Source of the DNA: Emydura subglobosa
Lineage: Eukaryota; Chordata; Testudines; Chelidae
NCBI GenBank assembly: GCA_007922225.1
Contig: ML679954.1
Span: forward strand, 21,145,743-21,209,742
Length of the DNA: 64,000 bases
Reading direction: 5' to 3'
In this document: positions 36,841 to 48,654 of the stretch, piece by piece
Numbering within the stretch: the first letter of the stretch is position 1
How the letters are laid out: every line of letters starts with the position of its first letter
The notes under the pieces: model-generated
What the model was told of the DNA's origin: nothing
Databases searched by the model: none
What the model saw: the letters and a program-made list of their open reading frames with translations, nothing else
Translations under genes and position numbers: made by a program

Positions 36841-38507
36841 ATTTTACATAAACTGCAAACAGGTGACCACATCTTGGTGGCTGACAAACTCAACAGTTTT
36901 CTCATTTACAAATTCCAGCTACAAATTCTTCCAAAACTTAATAATTTAGTGTGTTGCTATCATTCTACATACCTTTTGACCTGCCATGCTTTAGAGAAAG
37001 GAGTGTGTTTGTTGCCAGTTATTTCCAGGTCACTTCTCACTGTGTAATAGATATGCCCATGTGTTACTATTGTATTGTTTTCCTGGTATGTTAGTTACTC
37101 AGAATATTTAACACTAGTCGCTGTTCTTCATCTTTCTTGTTCCATGGCTTTGCAAAACCATGTGCTTGTTCTGAATTTAAATTTAACCTCAGTTTACTGT
37201 TGCTTGGGTTTCTTTGTATGCATGTGTGCGTTTTTGTTTTGTAGCAGGTAGTTTTTTCTAATGAGGTATAATTTAAAAAAAAAAAAGTGTGAGAGTCATC
37301 TACCCCCAGCCTGAGGGCTTATGGGAATAGCATGCACCATGAACAGAGTAACATCCTGCTCTCCTAAATGGATAGGAGTGGGATCACTTGCATGATGACC
37401 TAGTTTTGCATAAGCCTGAGCAATATGATGGCGTGGTTGTCTCATCAGCAATCAAGGGGTCAGGACCAATCAAAAAAATGCTTGAACTGACAACAGAAAC
37501 TGCCTGAGAACCAGTGGAGGAATCAGAGTAAGGGATGATGTGTTCACAATGACTCATCCCATTGAGATGGCAAATAAGATGTAATTCCACACAAACTGGT
37601 GCCTCTGCATTGCATTCGCCTTCAGGCTACAACAAAGAAAATTACAATAAATCCACTCTGGAGCTAACACCCACATGGATCACTGTGGTCAGATCCTCAT
37701 TCAGGAGAAAGGGCAACTACAGGAAGCAAGATTTTGTTTGATTGGGTTTTTTTGGCCACTGATGCTGCCTGATCATCTATGCCACTTGTTTCATGAACCA
37801 CCCCCCTTCTTAATTGCACAAGCTCCCTATAATGACTATAGACACTGGTTACATGAAATATTCCTTATTTCAACAATATCAAGGAGAGAAGATCAAAACT
37901 AAGTGCTTTAATACAATGGCACAGCTGGTTGGTTACAGCCTCTATTTTGTCTACTGGCTATTTATTTCCTCTCCCTGGCTGTAGACCAAATTTCAATCCA
38001 TTGTCAACAACCCTCACTGGACTAATCGCCACAACTCACATTACAGTTCTATGCATTTCCCCTCAACAAGACATTCTTTAAAGAAATAATAAATAAAGCC
38101 GTAGGAAGCCCTAAGTTTTAATGAGTAGTGAAAGTCATTACTTAAGACTGAAAGATGCTTCTCCATTATGAAAGAGAGTTAAAGGACTGCAGTTTAAAAA
38201 CCACAGGCCCAAGTGGATGAGGCAACAAGGTTTCACCTGGCAGGGGGGTAGCCATGGCATTTCATCAGGTTATTGGTTTAGACTGGCAAAGACTCTGTGC
38301 CTCCTACTATGAGATTTGAGTTTTATGAAGTCAATCTTTTAAGTCACCTTATAAAATTTTGCCCTTAGCAACAGGTGTTACGAAAATAACGTTAGAGACG
38401 GGAGCCTCTTTACCACTGCAAGGAAGTACATGCCACCACGAAATGGTTGCACACAAAAGAAAATGGGAAATGTTCAATTTTAAGATCTGTGATAGTAATT
38501 GCTGGAA
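36841..38507. other. Non-coding, nothing recognised
   Basis: AT-rich, with an A-run near 37275. No gene or named repeat identified. Confidence 0.5.
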
Positions 38508-38680
38508 CCCAGATTTTCAGGTATGACTACTAATTCCAGGAGCCTCAGTTTTTGGGTATGCAACTTGAGCTACCCCTAAAAACAGGCCCTTTTAAGGTGA
38601 TTACTCAGCACCCCTGAAAAAGGTGTCTTAGGTTGGACACTCAAAATATCACTGGCCACTTCTGAAAAATCTGGATTTAG
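38508..38680. repeat. Interspersed repeat with weak inverted ends
   Basis: CCCAGATTTTCAGGTATG on the left and TTCTGAAAAATCTGGATT on the right are complementary. The body carries GTGTCTTAGGTTGGACACTC and ATCACTGGCCACTTCTGAAA, which I recall from a turtle repeat. It directly precedes the CR1 tail. Confidence 0.5.
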
Positions 38681-38689
38681 TGTATGCAT

Positions 38690-38850
38690 CTGTCTGTGAC
38701 TGCCAGAAGCTAGGACTAGACAGATCACTTGATAATTGCTCTGTTCTGCTCACTATCTCTGAAGCATCTGGCACTCGCCACTGTTGGAAGACAGGATAAT
38801 GAGCTAGATGGACCATTGGTCTGACCCATCATGGCTATTCTTGTGTCCTT
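38690..38850 (+). mobile_element. CR1-type LINE 3' end, sense
   Basis: The stretch contains GCCACTGTTGGAAGACAGGA, GAGCTAGATGGACCATTGGT and CTGACCCATCATGGCTATTC, then a TTGTGTCCTTATA end. I recognise this as a CR1 3' terminus common in turtles and birds. It is 5' truncated. Confidence 0.75.
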
Positions 38851-41295
38851 ATATCTGTCCTTGACTAGATATATTTTATACTTCCTAGTTATTTTATTTA
38901 TATGTGCCATTAAGCCACTTTTCATCATAATAAAAGAAAAGTTAGAAAGGGCGAAAGAATCCATGAAATGGAACTACAGAAGAACTTGCTCATACCAAGA
39001 CAACAGGTATTATATACTGTATTATAAAGCAAAAAAAACTTTTGAAAGTCTAGCAAGCATTTGTCTCTTTGCATACTAGGAAGGTCAGGGTATTACCATC
39101 TGTATTTAAAGAGGCAAGTCTAGTAGGTCATTTCTAGATTTTGTAAGGTGAGTACTTATAATACACTTTTTAATATTTTAGTCTAGCATTGCAAAAAAAC
39201 ATTCTGGGATGTGCTTGTGCCCTTTTTTGGCTGTGAAATAAGAAATTGCTCTTTGGGAAGTTTTTGCCAGTTCTATTGTAATGATAGAGGTCACTGTATT
39301 CCTATTCATGACAACTCACAACCATACCCATATTAAAACCTCATTGTGCTGCATTAAGAAGGAACGCTCAGCTATTTTCACTTGGCTTCATTGTGAGAAA
39401 CACAAAACATGCATGCCTCAGGGTATGGTGTAAAAATAATAAAGGTGCAGATTTTATCATTCTATTTAATTTGCTGTTCACTATTAAGAACACATCAATC
39501 TGAGAATGATTTCCAGAGTCAAATAAATCAAACACAAGATATCTCCAGAGTCTACAATATTCAAATCTGAATGTATATGCACAGAAATTGATTGCACTCT
39601 CTCATATAAAATTAAAGGGAATGAGTAATTGGGTTAAAATCTCCTTAGACTAATATGAAGCAGAACTGTTATAAAAGCAGACTTGTAAGAAACTTTGATT
39701 AAGGATGTTCAAGACAAACCCATTTAAATAGTAATCTGTACTTTTTACACAGAATATAGAACACTTCCCTCTATGTCAAAAGTTATAGAGTCTACATGTG
39801 TTTGGGTAACCATAAGGATTTATAGATTATGTTCACAACTAAAGGTTGGAAACATACTACTTTATGCTGTAACCTTGCTGAGTCTCTCAAGCTAAGCAAT
39901 GTAAAGTGGGTCAGTACTTGGCATGGAAGGTCTCCAAAGAATACTATTGTAAAAAATAGAGCTTTCACCACCATAAGTGGTAATACCACTCAATAATGAC
40001 TGGCAGCCCAGCCTTATCTTTCAAATAAGATCCTGACTGCTAAATGTCCCATGCCACTTTCTATAAGAATAAGTGCATCAGCATCCTAGTCAAATTCCAA
40101 TTCAGATAATTACATTATGTAATCAAAATGCCCACTTCAGTTGCATAAGCTATTCCCTTTCAGTCTTCCTTCACAGTATTGGTAAGCACCTTTTAAACCA
40201 TTCCCAGGTTTCATTCTAGAGGTGGTTCCCCTTTTACCAGCAGATAAAGAAATCCCTAGTATATTCTATATGTCCCATTGTAAAGTACTTTGGTGTGATA
40301 TGTATTTTATTATGTATCGATACAGGCTCTCTTTTCTGCAAAAAGTTAATTAAACTGATCTAGTCCCTTTCACTCAGGAAGTTATGTATGATTATCCTTT
40401 CACTCTTATCTATTTTAAAATTTTATATGGCTGCTCATCACCATAGTATCTTTCAAGCCCTTTCTTTTTCTTTGGAAAGCTGTGTTTGTCTTTTGGCAAA
40501 GATTGGAAATACCTTGATTATCATCATCAATATCACTGCTAAGATTCTTGCCTCCGTGCCAGAAAGTTGTGCACTGAAGCTCCCCAACTCCAGACCTAGA
40601 TCCACTTAATGGAAATACAACATAGGTGCGCAGAGAAGTGCAGGTGACAGAGAAATTTTGAGAATGTTAACCTAGACCAACTATCCTTTGGCCTTGGAGG
40701 AGACATCAAAATGAGGATCCTTTTGCCAATTGCTGGTGGAGGTCTAAATAGAAATTAATGATCTTGGGGAACTTTTCAAAAGGATTAACCTTAAATGGAT
40801 CCCTAAAGGATAACCCTAAATGCTAATAATACAACTCTCAGTAAAAACATGTGTTCATGTCAAAGGCTGCGTGTGAACTTAACAGCTGCTACAATTGCCT
40901 TCACAGTAACTGTACTAACTACCCTTATTTAGCTCATTAATTCATAAATTGTTTTGAGATACCTAGGACTAACTGAGGGGCTACAAAAAACGTAATTGTA
41001 AAGACAAAGGTTATATGGCTCACACAAAGAAAAGTATTCCAACGTTATATTTCTCCAATTCTATCCTGATTCCATACGTTTAATTTCATACTGATAATTT
41101 GATCAAATTAAAAACCTAATTATTAAATATGTAGGCATGACATGACATTAGAAAACTTTTACTATGGAAGATAGGCTAACAACCATGTAAATTAACAAAC
41201 AAACCTATTGTTCATGAAATATAAAAATAAACTCCCAAACTATAGACACCAAAAATTAGATACCTAAGTACTATATTACATACAGTTACATTAAA
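38851..41295. other. Non-coding, nothing recognised
   Basis: AT-rich sequence with chance-length frames only. Confidence 0.55.
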
Positions 41296-41432
41296 AGGAT
41301 AAAGTTGGAAAGTACTCAAAAGTTAGAAAATGCCAGAATTAAGATTGCCTGTAGAATCTTCATTCAGCTGTCTCGTGCATATGTATTATGACAGTCTCTA
41401 GTTACTTGATTACATGCTATTTTTTCCATGGG
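41296..41432 (+). repeat. Head segment of the composite repeat
   Basis: AAAGTTGGAAAGTACTCAAA, then AGTTAGAAAATGCCAGAATT and AAGATTGCCTGTAGAATC, through TTGATTACATGCTATTTTTT, match 11403-11536 over the full head. Confidence 0.65.
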
Positions 41433-41629
41433 ACCCCTGGCTGTCAATGCATAAGATGTACAATGCTCAGGGAATGAATCCAGGTTGTGTAGTTAGGCTG
41501 GCTGTAGCACCCCCACCTCATTTGTTGCAGAAGTTGGAATGGGTGTAGAAAGAGAAAGGATGATCTTGTGCTCTAGGCAGTTGAATGTCATGTTGGGGTA
41601 TTGGATTCTATCCCTGGCTGTGCCACTTT

Positions 41630-41760
41630 GAAGAAGAGCTCTGTGTAGCTTGAAAACTTGTCTATTTCACCAACAGAAGTTGGTCCAATAAGATATTACC
41701 TCACCCACCTTATCTCTCTAAAATCCTGGGACCAACATGACTACAAAAACACTGCAAAAA
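41630..41760 (-). repeat. tRNA-derived SINE copy
   Basis: Read on the minus strand it starts TGCAGTGTTTTTGTAGTCAT, continues through GGTAATATCTTATTGGACCA and ACTTCTGTTGGTG, and ends in a segment like AGCTACACAGAGCTCTTCTT. This is the same family as at 12953, here in a single and longer copy. The head resembles a tRNA A box. Confidence 0.75.
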
Positions 41761-42019
41761 ACAAAGTTCCTGTGTGATTGTGCACAAGTCACACAAACTA
41801 AACTTTTCAGATAGCCATATTCCTCCTGTTTCCTCATTTTTCCAGTACTCAACTTCAGGAGTCTGATAAGTGTTGAGAACTTAAAATTGCAACTGAAATC
41901 AATGAGAGCTGTGCTTTGAGCATATGAAGGACTATAATATACCACATTGCCAAAAGTGTACACTAATTTTGAGGTCATGTTTGAGATGCTTATGGCCTGA
42001 TTTTTTGGACATTCTCACC

Positions 42020-42155
42020 GTACCTCAGTTCCCCACCTGTAAAATAGTGATACTATTACTCTATAATAATGAATACTACTCTCTCACAGGAGTGTTGTGA
42101 AGATACATTACTGTTTGTGAAGTACTCAGATGCTACAGTGATGAGCACCATAAAA
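42020..42155 (+). repeat. MIR/L2-type ancient repeat
   Basis: ACCTCAGTTCCCCACCTGTA followed by AAATAGTGATACTATTA, then CACAGGAGTGTTGTGAAGAT and TGTTTGTGAAGTACTCAGAT, follow the order of the MIR core and tail known from mammals and reptiles. Confidence 0.75.
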
Positions 42156-42384
42156 AAAGCCCATGATGAAATTAAGAACTCTGTATTCAGAGCAGGATTT
42201 GAATGGTGTGCAATATATAAGGCATGAGGCCACACAATGAGGATAAAACAAATACTGACTTAGTTGCTCTCTCAGTAAGCATCACCTATTCTGTGCACTG
42301 AAAGACAGGGACCCTAGTACCAAAAAAAAGGATGTGATCATGTAATTAATTACTACACCATACGATCCTGCACAACGGGATCAA

Positions 42385-42500
42385 ATTCAGGTTGCAGAAG
42401 CAATCTTAATTCTGGAATTTCCTAACTTTCAAGTGTTTGACCTTATGCACAAAAACAATTATATTAACAATGTTAAAGGTGCAATGTTCTTGTTTATATA
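42385..42500 (-). repeat. Head segment of the composite repeat, inverted
   Basis: On the minus strand it reads AACACTTGAAAGTTAGGAAA, then TTCCAGAATTAAGATTGC, matching the heads at 11403, 34440 and 41296. ATGATCACATCC follows further along the minus strand, as in copy 1. Confidence 0.6.
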
Positions 42501-42633
42501 AAGCAAACTGAAAAACAAATTAGTAGAAGATTACTATGCTCTATGTGGGCCAGCCATTAGAGGAAGATGAAGAATACACATTGCCAGAGGGTTTCACAGC
42601 CATTTGCTGACAGCTGAGGAATGCTGAAACGGT

Positions 42634-42878
42634 GGCTTGGTCTACACTGCCAGTGAAATTCGGCAGCAGTCAACGAGAGATACACAAGCTAAGTAGAGTA
42701 GCTTGCGTATCGCCCGTCAACTTCCTAACTTTTACCAACCACAGCATCCCCACTATGCTGCGTTGATGGGAAATGCCCTCCTGTTGACACAGCATTACTC
42801 TTTTTGTGGGGGTGGCTTAACAGGTCTCCACTGCCGCTCAATCGATCCCGCAGCACCGCCATCAATATAGACATACCC
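42634..42878. mobile_element. Non-autonomous MITE, PIF/Harbinger-like (copy 3)
   Basis: The left end reads GCTTGGTCTACACTGCCAG and the right end ATATAGACATACCC, followed by TTA (42879-42881). The left duplication is no longer clear. The body includes a GTAGCTTGCGTATCGCCCGT segment and a CGTTGATGGGAAATGCC segment. It lies between two parts of the composite repeat at 41.3-43.7 kb. Confidence 0.6.
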
Positions 42879-42899
42879 TTAGGAATGTTGGCGTAATGT

Positions 42900-43423
42900 T
42901 CTGCCCCGGTCATCCAGCCAGTTCTTGTTCCAGACTGCCCACTTCTCAGCCCACGTCCCCAGCCCAGACCTCAATGTCCAGCTCCCCATTCCACAACATT
43001 TGAGCCAGGATGCCTCCACCTCCGCCTCCTCATTACCTGCATCAGCAGCAGGAATACTGAGTACAGGCCAGGGGAGCCCATCTCTCTGCTCTCACGTCTT
43101 GTGACCAGTGTCACAGCATTTCCTTGCTGCTAGAGGATAAATGGCAGTGGAAAGACCTCCTCAGCCACCACAGCCTCATGCTAGATCATATCCAGCACAG
43201 ATGGAATCATCTGAGAATTTAGCTGCCAAACTCTCAAGTCTCTACTGAACATGTGCAAACTGAGGTTTTTCAGAGGCTCATAACTAGGCAAAATTCAGGC
43301 AGATTTCCAAAAGGATGACAAAAGGCATGCCTGATATCAGAGCAATCCCCTTGACAAATGTCAAGCCTCAGTTACAAAACATGGAGGTACTACAGTTTTC
43401 AATGAAATGGTTGTAAGATTTAA

Positions 43424-43473
<50 letters not shown>

Positions 43474-43690
43474 ACAAGATATCATTTACCCCTACTCTTG
43501 TGCTAGGAAACAACAGAACTATTTTTGCTTAAATTTTCCAGAAAAATTCAGCCTGAGTCCAACATGGAAAATTGCAGCTAGAATGATTAAAGTTTGGTGA
43601 AGTTATAAGCAACTGAAAAGAGTGTATTATTATGGAAATTGTCCAGATAGCTGCTTGCCTATAATAAAAAGTAGAGAATGCAGGAATTAA
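42900..43690 (+). repeat. Core and tail of the composite repeat (copy 3)
   Basis: A C-rich core (42905-43030, CCCAGCCCAGACCTC-like) is followed by the tail from about 43196 (GCACAGATGGAATCATCTGA ... CATGTGCAAACTGAGG ... ACATGGAGGTACTACAG) to about 43690. It aligns with 12166-12620. A TA microsatellite has expanded inside it. Confidence 0.65.
43423..43471. repeat. (TA)n microsatellite
   Basis: About 49 bases of almost pure TA repeat with a single C interruption. It lies inside the tail of the composite repeat. Confidence 0.95.
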
Positions 43691-45601
43691 AGGCTGCAAT
43701 CCCTTTCACATTATTAAAAGTATGCATTCTATTCATAACACACTTTCAACCACCATCAATAGCAACATTACAATTAGAAGACTCATTTCTAGTGAGATAT
43801 TAAAAGCATAGTGCAACCAAACAAAGATTGTGTTTTCAGGCAAGTGTTGTTAGTAATAAAAAAAAAGAGATAAGACTAAAAAAATATGACAAACTGAATT
43901 GTTTCAAAATCTTTTCAAGGTTTCCATGAGGCATCTGTAGCTTTTTATCATCTCAGAGAAGCAAAAGCAAATTGGTGAGTTGCCATATTCCCCTCTTTTA
44001 AAATACCAAAGGAGATTCTATAACAAAACATTAAAGACTTTTTGACATGTCAGAGTGCAACACAGTGCTATAGTGGGGCACATACTCTAACAGGCTGATT
44101 TTTAAAAAGCAAGGCATTATTACAACAGCAAACACGTAGAACTATATTAAGTTGATCCATGCAGTAACTTAATCTCTGTTTTACATTATAAAAATATCCT
44201 GAGACTAGAATTATTTCCAGTCAAAAATTTATACGGGAACCCTCCTGCAGCCTAATTAAGAGGAACTATGTTTGTAGCAGGGATTCTCTGCTTAAGTGTC
44301 AGAAAAGGCAAAATTCTCAAGGTAGCACCAACTTGTGCCTTTTGTGCCAACTTATCTGCTCTTGATTGGAGTACCTGTATGGTGCAATATTTAACATTGA
44401 GCACTTCATCACTTCACCTAGAATTGGGTGTTGATTCCACTTGCCAAGGGCTGAGAACTGTAGGCAGCTAATACAATTAATTTGCTCTTGCACAATGAGG
44501 AAAATCTTTTGGAAAGCACAAGCTTGCTTCATGATTCCATAAAAGCCTGAAATATGATTGGCCAATTATATTTTCATTTTCTTAAGCTCACCACCACCAA
44601 TTTGCTGCTCCGAAAGTGCCCTCGCCTTTAATTTACTTCAATTACCAGTTTCAGCTGTGTTAATTTCCAGTTTTCAAACAGCTCTGGAGAACACATTCAG
44701 TTTTTGCTGGTTTACAGCCAGACTCCCATGATCTGGAGGAAGGAGGACCACACTGCTTTGTTTTCTGCCTCACATCATCAGTTCTGAGATGTGAGCTACA
44801 TATAGTGGAAAGCATAAATACTAAATATAAATTTACATATGTACTATTTCTTATTACCATGCATATCACTTCTTAATGGCCACTTCCTTGTAAATATTTC
44901 CCCTTCACCCACCTTCAACCTAAATTGTAAATCTGGGGTTAGGAAACAGGATTTAATTCCCTTCCAGCCTTCTTTTTAAAATGTACTTCCAGACACTAAA
45001 AGTTATGACAAATGAAAAAATTAATTTAACCTTGAGAGCTATGTTCCCTCCCTTCCCTGTACCACCAAATTACGCATAGGATTGTTAGTTTGATATATCT
45101 ATATTACTGCTTCACACACATTACGGTATTTGCAATATGTAGTTCTTTCCAGCACCTAGCAGCAAGACCAACTGTCTATATTTACTAAGTGCTCAACATT
45201 AAAAACCCAAACAAATAGATCCGGCATACTCAGTACTGTCCTGGACACAAATAATTTGAGTTCAAGTGGTTAGATGGGGAAAATATCTGTATGTTCTACT
45301 TCAATCCTCTGGATACTACCTAATTTAATTGCTTAAGACCTTTGTGTTTATGTAGTAGTTTGGTTTTTGTCCACAGTTACCATTCTGTTTCTTTTTGGGA
45401 CATAGATCGATATCGTCTTCCACTTGTCCACATTAGATTACCTGAAACTCAAGGAACTACATTCTGTACTTGAAACTACTCAACTTCACTACTTCCCTTT
45501 TCAAACTGTTTTAGGGGACTTTTACAATTATTGCACTTATTTTCTAAAAGCAAGTTTATGAAACAGGAGATAAACCTATTAAGGAAGCACAGAACATATA
45601 C
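43691..45601. other. Non-coding, nothing recognised
   Basis: No recognisable repeat or exon. Short frames at 44.27-44.57 kb overlap on opposite strands and have no domain signature. Confidence 0.55.
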
Positions 45602-45604
45602 TTA

Positions 45605-45867
45605 GGGCTGGTCTACACTGGGAACTTACATCAGCACAGCTATGTCTCTATGGGCTGTAAAATATCCACACCCCAGAGACATAGCTATGCTGACCTAACC
45701 TCCAGTGTAGACAGACCTAGATCAACAGAAGAAAGTTAGCATCTCTCTGAGAAGCGGATTACCTACCCCGATGAGAGAACTCCATCCATCAGCATCGGTA
45801 GTGTCTACACTGAAGCGCTACAGTGGAAGAGCTGTGCAGCTGTAGCAGTTCAAGTGTAGATATACCC
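45605..45867. mobile_element. Non-autonomous MITE, PIF/Harbinger-like (copy 2, intact ends)
   Basis: It begins GGGCTGGTCTACACTGGG and ends AGTGTAGATATACCC, flanked by TTA on both sides (45602-45604 and 45868-45870). Internally there are complementary segments (AGCACAGCTATGTCTCT and AGAGACATAGCTATGCT) near the left end, and the ACTGAAGCGCTACAG motif near the right end is shared with copy 1. Confidence 0.75.
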
Positions 45868-46297
45868 TTATGCTATCTACTGCTTGTTTGAATAATGGTT
45901 TTGATACAACCTTATTTTTGGTAGGTCCTTATTTAAATGCAAAAACAAGTTAAACTGTTTTGTTTAAAATATTAGCTTAGAACAAAATTATCTCTACATA
46001 ATATCTACAGAAACTCTAGCTCTCCATTTACAACTAAGTAAACTACAAAACTTATTCAAGTTTCAGTATGTGCAATACTACTGTACAGAGCCATATGCAA
46101 CAGACTTAGAGGGTCATATTGGTCAATCAGTTTAAGCAAAATCTAATTGATTTCAATGGAAAGTGAAACAAACATTAATGGAATAATGTGGTTCAATTTT
46201 TTTTAAATAGTGTATTCAAATAAGGATTTCCAAACCAAAAAATAATCTAACAGTATAAAAGTATTTAAGGCTGCATACTTAAAGTACCAAATGTATT

Positions 46298-48654
46298 TTT
46301 ATTGATCACTCTAAAAGAAAAAAAACTTTACAATAAAAATACCTTAAAATATGCCATCAAGCTGTAATATTGCTTCTGCAATGCTATTTAAAACATTTTA
46401 TGGAATTTTCTTAAAATGATCTCAGAAGTGTGACTGGATAATATAAGTGATATCTTCTTTCTTTATGATTTTGTGAATAATGGGTTTTTATTAGTATTAA
46501 GCTAAAGCAAACAACCAGAATACATATGCAATATCCAGTACACACAATATAAAGAAAGTAAATCATAACCTCTGCAAAACAAGAGATGATAAAAAGAATG
46601 AGGCCTACAAAAGTGGTTATGGTCTACTCCGTCCCTCGATGACAGACTGGGCTCTCTGTCTGGCAATCAGAGGAAACTTGCTGCACTAAATTGAAATAAG
46701 AATGAAATACATAATCAAGTATAGAGAAATAGTTAAGGGGACTAGATTAATTCTGTGGAAGCAAGCCTTCTAATAGTAAAAAGGAGACGGATAGTTCACT
46801 TAGAGAAACAGGGTTTAGGTTTGTTTTTTTGGGAGGGTGGAGGATAAAGGGAGATGAGTTACCCAATTTTTGTAACAATTTGTTTAATAATTCCATAGTT
46901 TTCAAAACACCACTTTCATACCAGAAGTGTTTTACACTTGCACAATGTTAATTACTTTATTATACATGGAAGCCTGCAATAGGCTGATTACACAATAAGA
47001 CTGCAAACAACCACTGGTACTTTTCTGACACGAGAAAAGTATATAAGACTGAAACATCACCAAGAGTACATAAAAAACCATCAGCATAAACATCACCAAA
47101 ATTACATAAAAAAACTAAGCAAAAAAATATTTAAAAAAAAGTGGTTTAGAGCAGTGCCACTGCCATTCAGCAGCTTCAAACGGCCACTAGCAATTCTGGG
47201 TTTCTGTGGCTCCACAGGCATTAATCAAGATTCACATATAATAAATAATGTACCACAAAATATACATAAAGGAAGGCAATAATTCCCATGAAAGGGTTCT
47301 GATGACATTAACAAACCACTCAAGCTCCACCCTCATGGTTTACGTCATCACCAGAAACCTATGATGGAATTGCAGCCTTAGGCCCCAAACCTGCAGTGAG
47401 ATATGATGTTGTGGACCAGAGCATCTATATGGAGACCCACTGACATTACTGGAATCTGTTAGATACAGATGTCCATGTTAGCAAATCCCGGTGCAGCATC
47501 AGGGCCTACTATGTACAATTGGGAGTATATTATTTCTTATTGTACATGGAAACCTTAATAGAATTATAAAATAAATGGGTGTTTATTTTTTTATTTTTCT
47601 GTATTTGATGTCATAAAAAGACATCAGTAAGTACATAATAAGTTATGCACTTTCCGGAATGTAAATCTTTTCAAATTCCAACTGTTAAAATGGGGGGAAG
47701 TAGCCAGGGAAGGAGCGCAAACCATGTAGGACTGAACCAGGGAGGATAACAAAATACACAGAAAGGGGAGCTGGTATACTGGTATACCTGAGGAAGGGAA
47801 AGGGGGAAGGGCAAAACAGTGATTTGTTTTAAACCATGTATAATAAATAATGTATCCCAAAAGTGTATATAAGTTATGACTGTAGTTTCAAGTTGGGATT
47901 CTAATGACATGAACCAGCCACTTAAGTTTTGTTCTCAGGGTTTATATGTCACTAGAATCTCTATGGAATTACAGCCTTGTACAGGAGTTTGGGGGACATT
48001 ATTGTTTATATTAAAGCTACCACTCCAGGCAATTACCATGGATCCAAGAATATTTGCCCCACTAGTCTGGAATGAGTCACCTGGAAGAAGAGGAGTACAT
48101 TAAAAGCTACAGCAAGATGTAGGTAGCGAAAATCTCAGAATTTTGGATCAACCTAGATATAAAAGACAGCAGTCTGAAAATGTCTTAGATCCCTTCCTTA
48201 AACATTGAACTATATTTGTCACTATCTGTAAATTGGAAGTTCTGGTACACTAATGGTGCATAGAATTTCCATGCTTCGTTACACTTTCCTGAGAGTAAAG
48301 CAATTAGAAAAAAACCTTAATCCTAGGAACAAAGTTATTTTTTTGCATTTTAAACTTTTGGGCTATTCCCTGACAATCTATAAATGTAAATTTGATTGCT
48401 AAATATTGTCATTTGAACAAAAAGAACTATTTTAATCTATTGATCTTTTTTTTTTTTTTTTGATTAAAACCCATAATAAACAGACCTACAAAAAAATTCA
48501 CACTAACAAAATAAACTAAATATGAAGAGTTGCATTGAAAGGGCATGTTACATTATTCTTAACAGGACCATGTAGAAACATTCCAATGGCAGTGTTAACA
48601 AAATAAAACAAAATTACATTAAAAAAACCCCACAGCCTGGTCACACTTGGGACC
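46298..48654 (-). other. Probable ZNF281 3'UTR with candidate poly(A) signal
   Basis: Downstream of the ZNF281 stop the sequence is AT-rich and without long frames. A clean AATAAA on the minus strand lies at 46298-46303 (context GATCAATAAAAATAC). If used, it gives a 3'UTR of about 2.35 kb, in the range I expect for this gene. Earlier AATAAA copies also exist, at 47582-47587 and 47590-47595 and near 46.95 kb, so shorter transcripts are possible. A T16 run on the plus strand (48446-48461) would be A16 in the transcript. The exact end is inferred. Confidence 0.4.
46935..48005. repeat. Diverged direct duplication of about 600 bp downstream of ZNF281
   Basis: Two blocks repeat in the same orientation about 600 bases apart. 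The block at 47239-47390 (ATAATAAATAATGTACC, then TTCTGATGACAT, then a GTCATCACCAGAAACC segment and GGAATTGCAGCC) matches 47838-47980 with scattered changes. The motif TATACATGGAAGCCT near 46960 matches TGTACATGGAAACCTT near 47541. The central parts are only weakly alike. It could be an old tandem duplication in the 3'UTR, or two copies of an unrecognised interspersed repeat. Confidence 0.5.
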
